Of a stretch of 64,000 nt of DNA, positions 36,589 through 47,274 are shown in pieces. The notes under the pieces were generated by a model. It did no database searches. It was not told where the DNA came from and saw nothing but the letters and a program-made list of their open reading frames with translations. The stretch covers positions 1 to 64,000 of the forward strand of contig DASPIL010000070.1 of NCBI GenBank assembly GCA_035629175.1, written 5' to 3'. Origin of the DNA: Verrucomicrobiia bacterium (GTDB lineage Bacteria > Verrucomicrobiota > Verrucomicrobiia > Limisphaerales > DASXHY01). Both the position numbers and the translations under genes were made by a program. Position 1 is the stretch's first letter; each line of letters opens with the position of its first letter.

Positions 36589-37977
36589 TTACAAGAAGGT
36601 ATAGCGAACACCCAGCGCCACCAGATGCCGCGTGTATTCGCGTCCCGACGAATTCACATCATGTGTCAGGCCTCGTTCGAAGGAGTAGGAGGCTTCGACA
36701 TTGAGGTGTTTGTTGACCGCACAGTTAACAAAGCCGTTTGGCGATAGAATCCAATCGTTGCGAGTGACAGGTTCCAGAAAGTCGGTGTTGTAAGCCCGTG
36801 CACCAATTCCGGCAGTCCATCGCCCCGTGAGCTTGTGCTTCCAGCTCGCATCGTAAGTCAGGTCTTCATAGACGCTTTTCCCGCCAAAGCCGGGCTGCTT
36901 GAACTGCTTCGCAGAGACCGTGATGGTGTCTGATGTCGAAGGGCTGATTGTCACGGCCGCATCGACGAAGAAGTTGACTTCATTACGGTATCCGAGGGAT
37001 GCGGACCCGGCATCGCAATAGCGGCGAAACTCTGGTCCAAGCACGATCGAAACCTTCAGCCACGGGGCCAGTTGTCCATCCATCCCTGCAAGGATGCGAT
37101 GAAACGTATTGTCGAACTGGTCTCTGAATGCCAGGAACCTGGCTTGATTCTGGGATCCGTAGCGATATCCGGCCGACACGGAAGATTTCTCGTTCAGGCG
37201 AAATCCCAAGTCGCATCCGCCGAGCACCTCGGACCTGTCCACATAGTTTTGATAACCCGGCGTGCTGCGATGTTCGGTTTGAAAATCATGGATATACAAG
37301 GACGCAGCGGGACGAACGAACCAGCGCCCAAAGTTTTGAGTGACTCGAAACGCCGACCTGAATACCGCAGCGTCTCGCCGATCGCGCACAGCTGGACCGC
37401 CTGTGGCAGGGGCTCCGCCCGGACCGGTCCACGTGGGTCCCACATCGCTTCCGTCGATGAACACCACACTGGCCGCCGCGTCGTACGCCGTGTGTTTGCT
37501 TTTGCCGGACATTCCAACCGTCGCGCGATGAGCGACGAAGTCTTCCGTCGATTCGGAATGATAGAACGCCGCTTCGGGGGCGTAGCTGGCGCTTGCGTTG
37601 AACGAGGGTGTGGGATTCCACTGAAATCCGGCCTGTGGAAGGAAGCTTGTGACGAGCGATTCCCGATCGGCCTGTGACGTTTCAGACTGCAGGTACACAC
37701 TGCTGTCGAACGTTTCTTTCACGGTGGCGGAGGCTGCGAACTTCCAGTTCGAGGACTTCGGCTGAGCAGGCGCGGCGAGTTCCGCAGCCGTGCTTGAGGC
37801 AGCGCCATACATGAAGGACGCTCCAATCATCAGCCATTTGCTGAGGCGGCGCTTGCGGATATCAAAGACTGCTCTGCGTGTTATCACGGACGCAATTCTG
37901 GTTTGCAAAGCGCCTATGCCGGGACATAGTGAACGCCGACCCCGCAACCCTATGTATGTGTATGAGTAAGCTTTCAT
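36589..37977 (-). CDS. Outer-membrane beta-barrel protein
   Basis: A 462-aa protein from ATG 37977, with later alternatives (a GTG at 37887 would also leave a signal peptide). A hydrophobic signal (LSKWLMIGASFMYGAASSTAAE) lies about 45 residues in. The mature part has alternating aromatic/polar strands (SASYAPEAAFYHSE, ASLYIHDFQTEHRSTPG, SVSAGYRYGSQNQ, WTAGIGARAYNTDFLEP) and ends with RHLVALGVRYTFL, a terminal-Phe-type barrel closing strand near the end. It is the last gene of the minus-strand chemosensory block, 180 bases after a chemoreceptor gene. The function is unknown. Confidence 0.72.
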   Translation of the reverse strand: MKAYSYTYIGLRGRRSLCPGIGALQTRIASVITRRAVFDIRKRRLSKWLMIGASFMYGAASSTAAELAAPAQPKSSNWKFAASATVKETFDSSVYLQSETSQADRESLVTSFLPQAGFQWNPTPSFNASASYAPEAAFYHSESTEDFVAHRATVGMSGKSKHTAYDAAASVVFIDGSDVGPTWTGPGGAPATGGPAVRDRRDAAVFRSAFRVTQNFGRWFVRPAASLYIHDFQTEHRSTPGYQNYVDRSEVLGGCDLGFRLNEKSSVSAGYRYGSQNQARFLAFRDQFDNTFHRILAGMDGQLAPWLKVSIVLGPEFRRYCDAGSASLGYRNEVNFFVDAAVTISPSTSDTITVSAKQFKQPGFGGKSVYEDLTYDASWKHKLTGRWTAGIGARAYNTDFLEPVTRNDWILSPNGFVNCAVNKHLNVEASYSFERGLTHDVNSSGREYTRHLVALGVRYTFL

Positions 37978-38138
37978 TCCTTGCTTGTTTGTTTGGTGTT
38001 CTACTTCTGCAATCCGGCTGTAAATCCAATTGTGGCTCCGCCGAAAAAATCGCCTTTCAACCTGGATGGCATTCTGCATCGACTGGGTTCGCAGCCGCGC
38101 CTGGCTGGACGATTGTTCTTCCGGGAGAGAATCTCTGA
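37962..38138 (+). CDS. Possible small lipoprotein (uncertain)
   Basis: A 58-codon frame beginning MSKLSFLACLFGVLLLQSGC, which resembles a lipoprotein signal with Cys20, followed by about 38 residues without a known domain (FQPGWHSASTGFAAAPGW). It is on the opposite strand to its neighbours, in a gap between a chemoreceptor gene and the barrel gene, and no ribosome-binding site is evident. It could equally be chance. Confidence 0.25.
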   Translation: MSKLSFLACLFGVLLLQSGCKSNCGSAEKIAFQPGWHSASTGFAAAPGWTIVLPGENL

Positions 38139-38156
38139 TGGTGCGGATGGGCGGTT

Positions 38157-40115
38157 TCATCGCGCGGCGGGACATTTGCGGAGTCCTGTGTCAATAGAGC
38201 AGATGTGTGTTGCGAGCCAATCGCCCACCAAGCTTTGAAGATCCAGCAGCATTGACGTGGTCGGCCCGTGTTCTTCGAAGTTCGCCTTCAACCTGGTGAA
38301 GGATTGCAGGAACTTGAGGTGTGCCGCTTTGTTCGCCGCGGAAGTCGGGCATCGGTGTGTGGACATCAATTCTTCTTCGTGCGCGAAGTGTGTTTGCACA
38401 TAGGCAGCGAGAAAATTCATCATTCGTCCGAGTTCGTCCTTGCCGGCGCCAGCAACGCACGCGCGGTGCAGTTCGTTAATCATCTTGATCAATTCCTGGT
38501 GCTGCTCATCGATGCTCTCAACGCCAGTGGTCATGCGGTCTTGTTCCCAGCGGATGAGATCGTCCGTGCTCCGGACCGACGCATTCCGCGGCGGCGAGGG
38601 AGATCGATGATGCATACCTGGTAAACGATGTTGTGCCGCCGGCCTGGGTTGAGCGGACGGTTCGGCGCGAAGATTTCCTGAAGTTTGACCGACCGCCTGT
38701 CCCAGGAGCTTCCGCAGGTCAGCTACGGAGTCATGCATCATTCTGGCCTGGGCATGCAACTGGTCGGCCGCACCGGCACTCTCTTCCGCGCTTGCTGCAT
38801 TGCGCTGCGTGACCTTGTCCATTTCGCCGACGGCCGCATTGATCTGGCTGATTCCCTGGGTCTGCTCCTTTGAAGCGCTGGATACTTCGGCCACAAGTTC
38901 ATCGACTTCGCGGATCTGGCTGACGATTCCGCTGAGTGCAGTGACGACCTTGCCAGAAATCGCGACTCCTTGCCCGGTCCGTGAAATGGCTCCTTCGATT
39001 TTGGACGACGTTTCCCTTGCGGCCTGGGCGCTCCGTTGCGCCAAATTGCGGACCTCGTCGGCGACGACAGCAAATCCCATCCCGGCTTCACCGGCGCGGG
39101 CAGCTTCCACGGCTGCATTCAGTGCGAGGATGTTCGTTTGGAAGGCGATCTCATCGATCGTTCTGATGATCTTGCTGATATCGTCACTGGACGTTTTAAT
39201 CGCTTCCATCGCGCTGGACATCGCCTGCATATCGGTAGCGCAGGTGTCGGCGCCAGAGCGCGTCGCGCGGGCCAGTTCACTGGCGTGGTGCGCGTTTTCC
39301 GCATTGCGGCGGGTCATAGAGGCTAGTTCCTCGAGGGAGGCGCTGGTTTCCTCGAGCGCTGCTGCCTGCTGGCTCGCACCCTCGGCGAGAGTCTGGCTGG
39401 ACGAGGAAACCTGCTGGGCTGCGTTCCCCGTCAACTCCGATCCTTGCGAGAGCGCCTCGACGATTCCATTCAACGGAGACGTAATCGAGCGAACAAAGAA
39501 AATTCCAAGCGTAATCATCGCGGCGGCCAGGCCAAGTGCGGCCAGCAAGATGGCCTGCGTCACGCGATTTCCTTTTAGTTGAACCGAGGCGAGGGAACGT
39601 TTCGACTCCTCCGATTGCTGTTCGATGAACGGTTCGAGTTCCTGCAGGAAGCGTTGAGCGGCGTTGTCAAAGTCGCTCATTTTCTGATTCCCCGCGGTCG
39701 TTCCATGCTGCACGTACGCCTCAGCCATGGAGCGCCCGGCCTGGTAATAGGCATCGAACGACGCTACCAAGGCATTCATCTTTTCGACTCCCGATGAATC
39801 GGCGCGTGCTGCGAGGAATTGTCTCATCTTCTCGCCGTTGGCGACGAACGCATCTCGGGACTCGGCTGCTTTCGTAAATCCGTCGTTCAAGCCATCCTGG
39901 CCCCGCGTGGCAGAAATATCCGTCAGCCATTGCTGCACCTGGACAGTGTTGAGCTGCATCTGCCGCAGAACGTCCGCGATCATCATCCTCTCATTCTGAA
40001 CCCGGGTGATGCGCTGCATGCTGGTGACTTGCAGAAGGTACGAAGCTGTCGCGCAGACGAGCAGGCCCGCGATTGGAATTCCGCACAAGACGAGGAGTTT
40101 GGTTTTTAGGTTCAT
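38157..40115 (-). CDS. Methyl-accepting chemotaxis protein with C-terminal hemerythrin domain
   Basis: A 652-aa receptor from ATG 40115. TM1 is about residues 8-28 and TM2 about 185-208, with a four-helix-type periplasmic domain between them. The cytoplasmic signalling hairpin contains [20 protein letters not shown] and [19 protein letters not shown]. After a Pro/Arg-rich linker, the last ~125 residues are a bacterial hemerythrin: [36 protein letters not shown] and [13 protein letters not shown]. Together they supply the usual five His plus Glu/Asp ligands of a di-iron oxygen-binding site. It should sense O2 or redox in the cytoplasm. It belongs to the minus-strand receptor operon. Confidence 0.93.
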   Translation of the reverse strand: MNLKTKLLVLCGIPIAGLLVCATASYLLQVTSMQRITRVQNERMMIADVLRQMQLNTVQVQQWLTDISATRGQDGLNDGFTKAAESRDAFVANGEKMRQFLAARADSSGVEKMNALVASFDAYYQAGRSMAEAYVQHGTTAGNQKMSDFDNAAQRFLQELEPFIEQQSEESKRSLASVQLKGNRVTQAILLAALGLAAAMITLGIFFVRSITSPLNGIVEALSQGSELTGNAAQQVSSSSQTLAEGASQQAAALEETSASLEELASMTRRNAENAHHASELARATRSGADTCATDMQAMSSAMEAIKTSSDDISKIIRTIDEIAFQTNILALNAAVEAARAGEAGMGFAVVADEVRNLAQRSAQAARETSSKIEGAISRTGQGVAISGKVVTALSGIVSQIREVDELVAEVSSASKEQTQGISQINAAVGEMDKVTQRNAASAEESAGAADQLHAQARMMHDSVADLRKLLGQAVGQTSGNLRAEPSAQPRPAAQHRLPGMHHRSPSPPRNASVRSTDDLIRWEQDRMTTGVESIDEQHQELIKMINELHRACVAGAGKDELGRMMNFLAAYVQTHFAHEEELMSTHRCPTSAANKAAHLKFLQSFTRLKANFEEHGPTTSMLLDLQSLVGDWLATHICSIDTGLRKCPAAR

Positions 40116-40135
40116 AGTATTTCCCTGAGAGCGGT

Positions 40136-41437
40136 TTAGAAAATCAACGTGACGCGAAGGGTCGTGATCCATGCCTCGGCCCGCCCTTCACCCCCGCCGG
40201 GATTTACGATCCACTGCATGTCCGGCTGAAGAACGATGAAGGATGTCGCCTGGAAGCTGTAGAACCATTCGACGCAGGTTTCATTGCGATGGAGAGCGGC
40301 GTCGGCAGGACTCGTGATGGCCAGGCTGCAGTAGATTCCGGACGCGTCATCATCGCGGCAGGGAAGGAATCCGATCACCACCAAACCGCAGCCCACATGG
40401 TGTTCTATCGCACTGACATTTGCATCGGCGTATCCATACTGGGCAAACAGGCTGACTCCCTGCGGGTTGTCCGGCTCCTCGAGATTTTCCTTCCAAACCT
40501 GTTGTTCGGCTACTGCGTAGAAACCTGTCGCGCTGTTCTCAAAGCTGCCGTCGAAACGCTCGACCTGTGCGACCTCGTGCCACATGCCTCCTGCCACGCG
40601 CCCGGGACCCAGACGCCGCGCCCCCTCCCAGGCGACGCCGGCCTCGCCAAGCAGGTATGCGGTTTCGAAATTCAATGGCGAACGCGAGTCCAACGGCTCC
40701 GAATACACACCTGTCCCGACGTAAGTGCCGGCCGACGGATAGACGAAGACATTCGCGCTGAGTGCGGGACACGGGTAGGTTGGCAGACAACGCAACGTGG
40801 GGCTGTAACCCGCGCTCGAATGGATGAATTGCCCCGACGATTCAATATAGGCGAATTCGGTATTTGCATCCCCCTGCCCGAGCTTCACGCGAATCCGATC
40901 GTCAAGGAGCTTTTGTTCAAACCAAAGCTCACCGATTCGATCGAAGCATTCTGCGTCGATGTTGGAATACCCTTGAAGGTCTCCCACAAAGTTGGCGCCA
41001 TTCGGTCCATGGCGGAAAAAATATTGCGCAAAGAAAGTTGAGCCGGGAATCCCGAGAACAGGTTCCGGATCGAAGGTGAAATTCAGGTCAAGCAGCCCGC
41101 GCGCGACGCTGCGTTGGCGCAGGCCCCCCGCCAGCACGGAAGAGCCATCGATTATATATGATCCCGAAAACTCCACGCCCTTCTCGGCCAGCGACGTCCG
41201 AAAGCCTCCCCAGTTCCCGCTCGCGTATTCACCTTCATGCCATGGCACATCGCTTCGACTTTGCTCCCCCGCAGCGTCCCTGGCGGGCGCTTCGTCCTCT
41301 AAGAGCCTTCGTTCGCCCAGATGCACGCGACGCAATGCGAGGTCGTTCGTGCGGGTGGCTTCGATTTCCGCGGCGTTCGCGCAGCACAGAGGAAAAAGTC
41401 CCAAAAACAGCAGCAGGGCAGACAATGTGTTGTGCAT
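40136..41437 (-). CDS. OprB-family carbohydrate-selective porin
   Basis: A 433-aa outer-membrane protein with a signal peptide ([17 protein letters not shown]). OprB landmarks are [27 protein letters not shown] at the start of the barrel, [68 protein letters not shown] and a final [10 protein letters not shown] strand. It would admit mono- or oligosaccharides. It lies between two chemoreceptor genes (gaps of 20 and 35 bases), so it is very probably co-transcribed with them. Confidence 0.9.
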   Translation of the reverse strand: MHNTLSALLLFLGLFPLCCANAAEIEATRTNDLALRRVHLGERRLLEDEAPARDAAGEQSRSDVPWHEGEYASGNWGGFRTSLAEKGVEFSGSYIIDGSSVLAGGLRQRSVARGLLDLNFTFDPEPVLGIPGSTFFAQYFFRHGPNGANFVGDLQGYSNIDAECFDRIGELWFEQKLLDDRIRVKLGQGDANTEFAYIESSGQFIHSSAGYSPTLRCLPTYPCPALSANVFVYPSAGTYVGTGVYSEPLDSRSPLNFETAYLLGEAGVAWEGARRLGPGRVAGGMWHEVAQVERFDGSFENSATGFYAVAEQQVWKENLEEPDNPQGVSLFAQYGYADANVSAIEHHVGCGLVVIGFLPCRDDDASGIYCSLAITSPADAALHRNETCVEWFYSFQATSFIVLQPDMQWIVNPGGGEGRAEAWITTLRVTLIF

Positions 41438-41472
41438 GATTCCGGGTCCAAGACTGCGGTCCGTCAGGAATC

Positions 41473-43089
41473 TTAAAAGGCGCCCTCCAGCGGGATTTCA
41501 ATTTGCTGTTTGCTGATTTCCTCGCCACCCGCCGCCGAACGACGCGTGCTGGAAGGTTCCGCTTTCCGCGGCGGGCCTGGCTTTGGAGAGTGAGTCAGAG
41601 CGTGTTTGGGAAGAGCGTTCTCTTTGCGCTGGGCGGGCGTCGCGTTCTCGCCCACCAAACGCAGCAATTCCGCAACTGCCTGTTTCATGGATTCAGCCTG
41701 GCTGTTCAATTGCTCTGCCGCGGAAGCGCTCTCTTCTGCATTCGCTGCCGTGTTCTGCGTGATCTTGTCCATGTGGCTCACTGCTGCATTCAATTGAGCG
41801 ACTCCCTGGCCCTGTTCGTTAGAAGCGCTCGCAACTGACGCCGCGAGTTCATCCAGCGTGCGGGAGCGGGACGCAATATCGGTGAGTGCCGATGAAATCG
41901 TTGCGTTCAACTCCACTCCCAATTTGGTCTTTTCGATTGAAGCCGCGATCCGGGCTCCTGTTTCCTTGGCGGCTGCCGCGCTGCGCTGCGCTAGAGCGCG
42001 CACTTCCTCGGCGACGACTGCGAATCCAGCGCCTGCCTCACCTGCGCGTGCTGATTCAACTGCTGCATTCAGAGCCAGGATGTTTGTCTGGAACGCGATC
42101 TCGTCGATGGTTTTGATGATCTTGCTGATATCATCGCCCGCAGTGCGGATGGCCGTCATCGCCTGATCCATCTGCTTCATGTTGGCGACGCCCTTCTCTG
42201 CGGCCGCGCGGGTCTGGCTTGAGATTGTTTTCGCCTGGCGCGCGTGATCGGCGTTGTGCCGCGTGGTGGAGGACATTTCTTCGAGCGATGCGCTGGTTTG
42301 CTCGAGTGAGGCGGCGTGTTCGCTGGCGCCTTCCGCAAGGGATTGGCTTTGCGCTGAAAGCTGGAACGCGGCTGCGCTGACCTGCTCTGCCTCGCTGTTC
42401 AACGCCTGGGCGACACGCTTCAAGGGAGTTGTCAGTTGAAGGTGAATGACAACGCCCGTGAGCGCCCCCAACGCTGCAATTAGAACGAGCGCGGTCCAGA
42501 CACTTGTCGAAGTATTGGATTTTTGCAGGTCCTCCTCGAACCGGGTCCATGCGGACTGCGCCGCTTTCAGCGCGTCCGTGGAAAACTTCATACTCATCAC
42601 GCCGCAAACCTGGCCTTGTTTCCAACCCTCGTGGCATTCGATGCAGGAGCGGTCGGAAGGAATCGAGCGATACATTTCGAAAGAGTTCTCCGTTCGCCGC
42701 TTGATCATCTGGGCCGATCCGATCAATGCTCCCTGCAGCTCCGCCGGAAGCGTCTGCTTCAGCCGGGAAGGATCCGAAGAGTAGGCTGCCTTGCCGTTTG
42801 CATCGAACAGCGACACCTCCTGCAATCCCTGGACGTTTCGCTGGGCAATGAGAATTTTATCAAACTTGTCCATCTCACCTTCTGCCATGGCATCGATGAG
42901 CGGCGCATAGGTTGCCTGTTGAAGTTTTTCAACCCAACTCCAGTGCTCTCCCTCTTCAGCCGAGCAGATCTCCGATGCGAAGCGCTTAACCTCGCTTCCG
43001 TTTCGCCAGTGCTGAAAAAGAGCCGATCCCAAATAGACCGACAGCAGTCCGGATAGCAGTGCCAGTGACAGTTTCGTCTGTATTTTCAT
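41473..43089 (-). CDS. Methyl-accepting chemotaxis protein with periplasmic haem-c (CXXCH) sensor domain
   Basis: A 538-aa receptor. TM1 is about residues 7-25 and TM2 about 197-217, with a Tll0287/DUF3365-like periplasmic domain between them. That domain contains the single haem-c motif CIECH (C149, C152, H153), with [16 protein letters not shown] before it and [14 protein letters not shown] after it. The cytoplasmic hairpin has [40 protein letters not shown]. The C-terminus ends IEIPLEGAF. Covalent haem would be attached in the periplasm, where it could sense redox state, NO or CO. Cytochrome c maturation genes are not in the window. Confidence 0.9.
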   Translation of the reverse strand: MKIQTKLSLALLSGLLSVYLGSALFQHWRNGSEVKRFASEICSAEEGEHWSWVEKLQQATYAPLIDAMAEGEMDKFDKILIAQRNVQGLQEVSLFDANGKAAYSSDPSRLKQTLPAELQGALIGSAQMIKRRTENSFEMYRSIPSDRSCIECHEGWKQGQVCGVMSMKFSTDALKAAQSAWTRFEEDLQKSNTSTSVWTALVLIAALGALTGVVIHLQLTTPLKRVAQALNSEAEQVSAAAFQLSAQSQSLAEGASEHAASLEQTSASLEEMSSTTRHNADHARQAKTISSQTRAAAEKGVANMKQMDQAMTAIRTAGDDISKIIKTIDEIAFQTNILALNAAVESARAGEAGAGFAVVAEEVRALAQRSAAAAKETGARIAASIEKTKLGVELNATISSALTDIASRSRTLDELAASVASASNEQGQGVAQLNAAVSHMDKITQNTAANAEESASAAEQLNSQAESMKQAVAELLRLVGENATPAQRKENALPKHALTHSPKPGPPRKAEPSSTRRSAAGGEEISKQQIEIPLEGAF

Positions 43090-43127
43090 GACTCAAATCA
43101 TTTGGCGCTGCTGCACGGGTCGCTTGT

Positions 43128-45221
43128 TTATCGCTTCTCCGCGCTATGCACTAAACTTGCTCTGCCTGGCCGATGGCCTTGAGCAGCGATTCGTTTTATC
43201 GACGCTTCGGGCCCAGATCCGGGGCTTGAGGCGACAGGCGTTGTGGATGCGGAATCATCGGCTCCAACCAACTCTCGAAGTTTGTCTACAGAGCGGGTCA
43301 TGCTTTCGGCCTGGGCGCGTAGTTCCTCAGCCGCGGCGGCGCTCTGTTCGGCACTTGCGGCATTGCCCTGCGTCACCCGGTCCATCTGGCTCACCGCGGC
43401 ATTAATCTGGGAAATTCCCTGGGTCTGCTCGCGAGAGGCGCCCGCAACTTCAGAGATCAGTTCGTCGACCTGATGAATCTGCGAAACGATCTCATTCAGC
43501 CGTGCGGCGACTTTGCCGCTGATTTCCACGCCTTCGCGTGTTCGGCTTAGAGATTCTTCGATTTTCGCAGTGGTTTCTTTGGCCGCCTGCGCGCTCCGCT
43601 GTGCCAGGTTCCTAACCTCATCAGCAACCACGGCGAATCCCATTCCCGCTTCACCGGCACGGGCAGCTTCCACCGCTGCGTTCAACGCAAGGATGTTTGT
43701 CTGGAAGGCAATCTCATCAATCGTTTTGATGATCTTTGCAGTTTCGTCGCTCGACAATTTGATGGCATCCATCGCCACGGTCATTGCGTTCATGTCGAGT
43801 GCGCCCTTGTCGGCGCCGGAACGGGTGTGTTTCGCGAGTTCGCTCGCCTTTTGCGCATTCTGCGCGTTCTGTTTCGTGAGGGAGGACATTTCCTCCAGCG
43901 AAGCGCTGGTCTCCTCGAGGGCTGCGGCCTGTTCACCCGCGCCTTCTGCAAGAGATTGTCCCGCTGCCGCAATCTGGCCCGATGCGGTATGGGTTTGCTC
44001 GGAACCGTCCTTGACCCAGGCCACGATTTGGCGGAGAGGGCGGACGATTCCGCGGGTGAGTAACAGCCCGATTGCTGTTGCAAAGAGAATTCCAAGACCA
44101 GCAACGGCCATCACCCACGTGAGAACGGATTGCTGCGCGCGACGCATCTGCGCGAGCACATCTGCAAAGTCATCCTCATAGGCTCCCGCGCCAATGACCC
44201 AGCCCCAAGGCGCAAAGCTTGTCACAGCCGCGAACTTCGTCCTCGCTGTCGGATCGTTTGGATTTTTCCAGGGATATGTCTCTACCTCGGACGATCCATT
44301 CCTGGTTTTCAAACCCTTTTCGATGATCGACTGGATGAACAACCGGCCGTTGGCATCTTTTGCTTCCCAGAGGTTCTCACCGTCGCGCTTGCCTCCTTGC
44401 GAAACAATGTATCTGCCTTTCTGGTCGCCTTGAGTGCCTACAACAAAAACGTAACCGCTTTTTCCGACCTGGATTTGCGTAATCGCCTCATGCAATTCGC
44501 GGTTGATCTGCTCCAGACCGATTCCGACATACAGCATTCCGATGACTTGCGTCTTTGCGGTATTCCAAATCGGTTCATAAATTGCGGCGTGCCATTCCTT
44601 GACCACGAACGCGCGGCCGCGGTACGTATCGCCTGCGAGAACAGCGGCGACCACTGCGTTCGGAGTGCCATCGGGATTGCGAGCGGGGATGAATGTGCCG
44701 ACCGCCCGTGTGCCGTCCTCCTTGAGGACGCTCGTGGAAACCCGGAGCATGTCGCCGGCTTCATTGATGCGCTGGAAAATTGTGCAATAGTCGCGGGTCA
44801 GGCGCCGCGTATCATCAACGACAACCGCGGTTTCGTTGGTGGTCGTGATCTGGCCGAGCCACTTGCTTCCTGCGCGCATCCTGGGAAGCGCCAGCGCGAC
44901 CTTCTCTTTTGTGAATTGATTCACGGCTTCCCACGGAATCGTTTCCTCCGACAGATTCAGGCCTCCCGCTTCCTGGACGAGCTGTTGAGCGACTCCGAGG
45001 CTGTGGGTCAATCGCTTTTGGTTGCGCGATTCGGTGCTGGCGCAAAGCCAATAAACAGTGTGAACGATTTTGGAGCCTTCGCTCACCGCCTGGTCGCGGA
45101 TTGTTCCGCGGATCTGTCTTTCGAGCTTTTGTTGTTGCACGAACACCGCCGCCAGGACAGCGATCGTTGTCACCACCGTCAGCCCGACCATTGGAAGAAC
45201 TATCTTTCCGGTTAGTTTCAT
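43128..45221 (-). CDS. Methyl-accepting chemotaxis protein with Cache sensor
   Basis: A 697-aa receptor. TM1 is about residues 10-27. A large periplasmic double/single-Cache region (about 40-345) contains [83 protein letters not shown] and [20 protein letters not shown]2 follows, then a HAMP-like segment and the signalling hairpin with [20 protein letters not shown]. Cache domains of this kind typically bind small carboxylates or amino acids directly. The ligand is unknown. Gaps to its operon neighbours are 15 and 38 bases. Confidence 0.93.
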   Translation of the reverse strand: MKLTGKIVLPMVGLTVVTTIAVLAAVFVQQQKLERQIRGTIRDQAVSEGSKIVHTVYWLCASTESRNQKRLTHSLGVAQQLVQEAGGLNLSEETIPWEAVNQFTKEKVALALPRMRAGSKWLGQITTTNETAVVVDDTRRLTRDYCTIFQRINEAGDMLRVSTSVLKEDGTRAVGTFIPARNPDGTPNAVVAAVLAGDTYRGRAFVVKEWHAAIYEPIWNTAKTQVIGMLYVGIGLEQINRELHEAITQIQVGKSGYVFVVGTQGDQKGRYIVSQGGKRDGENLWEAKDANGRLFIQSIIEKGLKTRNGSSEVETYPWKNPNDPTARTKFAAVTSFAPWGWVIGAGAYEDDFADVLAQMRRAQQSVLTWVMAVAGLGILFATAIGLLLTRGIVRPLRQIVAWVKDGSEQTHTASGQIAAAGQSLAEGAGEQAAALEETSASLEEMSSLTKQNAQNAQKASELAKHTRSGADKGALDMNAMTVAMDAIKLSSDETAKIIKTIDEIAFQTNILALNAAVEAARAGEAGMGFAVVADEVRNLAQRSAQAAKETTAKIEESLSRTREGVEISGKVAARLNEIVSQIHQVDELISEVAGASREQTQGISQINAAVSQMDRVTQGNAASAEQSAAAAEELRAQAESMTRSVDKLRELVGADDSASTTPVASSPGSGPEASIKRIAAQGHRPGRASLVHSAEKR

Positions 45222-45236
45222 TGGGTTTTACGGGAG

Positions 45237-47237
45237 TTAAAAATCGCGGAAATCGCCTTCCAGCGGTATTTCCTGCGTTCGATCTTTTTTCCCTGCGAGC
45301 TGCAGGGATTCATCTCGCGCCTTCGGGGCCGTGCGGCTTATTGGTTGCAAGGGAATCGACGTGGTGGACGGCCGAACTGCCTTCGGCTGAACGGGCGCGG
45401 CAGGTCCCCGGGATTCAACTGACTGGCCGACGAGGTTCAGCAGTTCACTCACGGAAGCTTTCATGGTCTCCGCCTGCGCATTCAATTCTTCGGCGGCGGC
45501 GGCACATTCCTCTGCGCTTGCGGCGTTGTTCTGCGTGACCTTGTCCATCTGGCCCACGGCAGTGTTGATCTGGGAGATCCCCTGCGACTGCTCGCGCGAG
45601 GCTCCTGCAACTTCAGCGATCAATTCATCCACCTGCCGCACCTTGGCTGTGATCTCGTCAAGGGCAGAGGCGACGCGCGCGCTGATGTCCACACCCTGTG
45701 CGGCGCGAGTCAGCGAGCCCTCAATTTTCGCGGAGGTTTCTTTCGCGGCCTGCGCGCTGCGCTGAGCGAGATTTCTAACTTCATCAGCGACGACGGCGAA
45801 GCCCATCCCCGCCTCCCCAGCTCGCGCGGCCTCAACCGCAGCGTTCAGCGCAAGAATGTTGGTTTGGAATGCAATCTCATCAATTGTCTTGATGATCTTT
45901 GCGGTTTCGTCGCTGGAAAGCTTGATGGCATCCATGGCCGCAGTCATGGCCTTCATTTCATGAGAACCCTTGTCGGCCGCCGAGCGTGTTTGTTTGGCAA
46001 GCTCCGTCGCTTTCTGGGCTGACCCGGCATTGTGCCGGATCATTGATGACATTTCTTCCAGCGAGGCGCTTGTCTCCTCGATGGATGCCGCCTGCTCGCT
46101 CGATCCTTCGGCAAGCCCCTGGCTGGCGGAGGAAACTTCCCGCGCTGCGCCTGCGGTATGATCTGAGCCGAGCGACAATGCGTTGGCGACATGGCGGATG
46201 GGCCTCGTAATAGAGCGCGTCACGAGCAGCCCCAGAACCGCGGCAAGCACCACGCCAATCAAAACCGAGGCGAGGCAGAACGCCTTTTGGAACGCAGCAT
46301 CTCTCCTGCCGGCAGCGACTTCTTCAAGCGCGCCTCTGCGGTGCGACTGCACGAGCCGATCGAGTATGGCAAGCGCGGCATCATGGGTTTCTACAACCGG
46401 CCCAAGAACATCTTGGTGGATTCGGTTCTGCAGGTCGCCGGCTTCCTTTACGGACGTCCGGACAATCTCGAAATGCTTGAAGACGTCCTGCATCGCAGCC
46501 GTCAGCTCGGTGTCAAAACTCGCCTGTGCCTCGGGAGTTTTGTTCTCGGCGGTGAGGCGTTTTATCTTGGCGACGGCTTCGTGGAACGCCTGGTGTGGCA
46601 CAGCGAGGGCGCGGACTTGAGACGCGAGGGTTTGGTTCCCGGTCGTAAAGGATGTGAGCCACTTGCCACAGTTGCACGCTGAAGAGTCGGTTCCGCCTTC
46701 AAAGGTCGAATCGGACGAACGGAGCAATTCCAGAACCTTCCTTGCAACTATGTGATGATCCTTCGTGCATTGTTCGATCGTATAGGCGAGTTGAGCCGCG
46801 TCCGGGATTCCTGCGGCATCGTATTGCTTGCACAACTCGATGATCTTGGTGTTCTCCGTGCGCCAGGCATCCCATGCAGGAGTGAACTGCTTCCAGATTG
46901 CGGTCTCCTCAGGCGTTTGGGGCAGGGCTTCGAAAGCCTTCCAGGCTGCCTGGTAGCTCTCACGGGATTTGACAAGGTTCTCATACTGCTGTTTGCGCAT
47001 TTCGTCCGGCAGACCGGGAATGGCAAGAGTGCGGACTAATCCCTTGATCGTTTCGCTTTCGGATTTGATGATCATCAGGTTATCGACTGTCGGAAGGCTT
47101 TCGACTCCGAGCCGCTGCACGATTCGCGTGCTCTGGATGGCGCCGTAATACCCCACGATTCCGACGGCAACGGTGATAATTGCAACGGCAAGGAAGGACA
47201 GAAGAAGCCGGGTCCCGAGCTTCAGGTTTTTAAACAT
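45237..47237 (-). CDS. Methyl-accepting chemotaxis protein with periplasmic CZB-like zinc-binding region
   Basis: A 666-aa receptor from ATG 47237. TM1 is about residues 12-32 and TM2 about 328-350. In the periplasmic part, [16 protein letters not shown] is followed by [12 protein letters not shown] and [15 protein letters not shown]. This matches the H...C-x-x-GKW...H-x3-H pattern of CZB zinc-binding domains (H161/H162, C190, H215, H219). The signalling hairpin has [20 protein letters not shown]. The C-terminus ends [15 protein letters not shown] domains are normally cytoplasmic, so a periplasmic position is unusual. It is the first receptor after cheW, with a 37-base gap. Confidence 0.9.
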   Translation of the reverse strand: MFKNLKLGTRLLLSFLAVAIITVAVGIVGYYGAIQSTRIVQRLGVESLPTVDNLMIIKSESETIKGLVRTLAIPGLPDEMRKQQYENLVKSRESYQAAWKAFEALPQTPEETAIWKQFTPAWDAWRTENTKIIELCKQYDAAGIPDAAQLAYTIEQCTKDHHIVARKVLELLRSSDSTFEGGTDSSACNCGKWLTSFTTGNQTLASQVRALAVPHQAFHEAVAKIKRLTAENKTPEAQASFDTELTAAMQDVFKHFEIVRTSVKEAGDLQNRIHQDVLGPVVETHDAALAILDRLVQSHRRGALEEVAAGRRDAAFQKAFCLASVLIGVVLAAVLGLLVTRSITRPIRHVANALSLGSDHTAGAAREVSSASQGLAEGSSEQAASIEETSASLEEMSSMIRHNAGSAQKATELAKQTRSAADKGSHEMKAMTAAMDAIKLSSDETAKIIKTIDEIAFQTNILALNAAVEAARAGEAGMGFAVVADEVRNLAQRSAQAAKETSAKIEGSLTRAAQGVDISARVASALDEITAKVRQVDELIAEVAGASREQSQGISQINTAVGQMDKVTQNNAASAEECAAAAEELNAQAETMKASVSELLNLVGQSVESRGPAAPVQPKAVRPSTTSIPLQPISRTAPKARDESLQLAGKKDRTQEIPLEGDFRDF

Positions 47238-47274
47238 AGCAGTGGCAATGAAAGGGTTGAGTTTGTTCTGAAAA

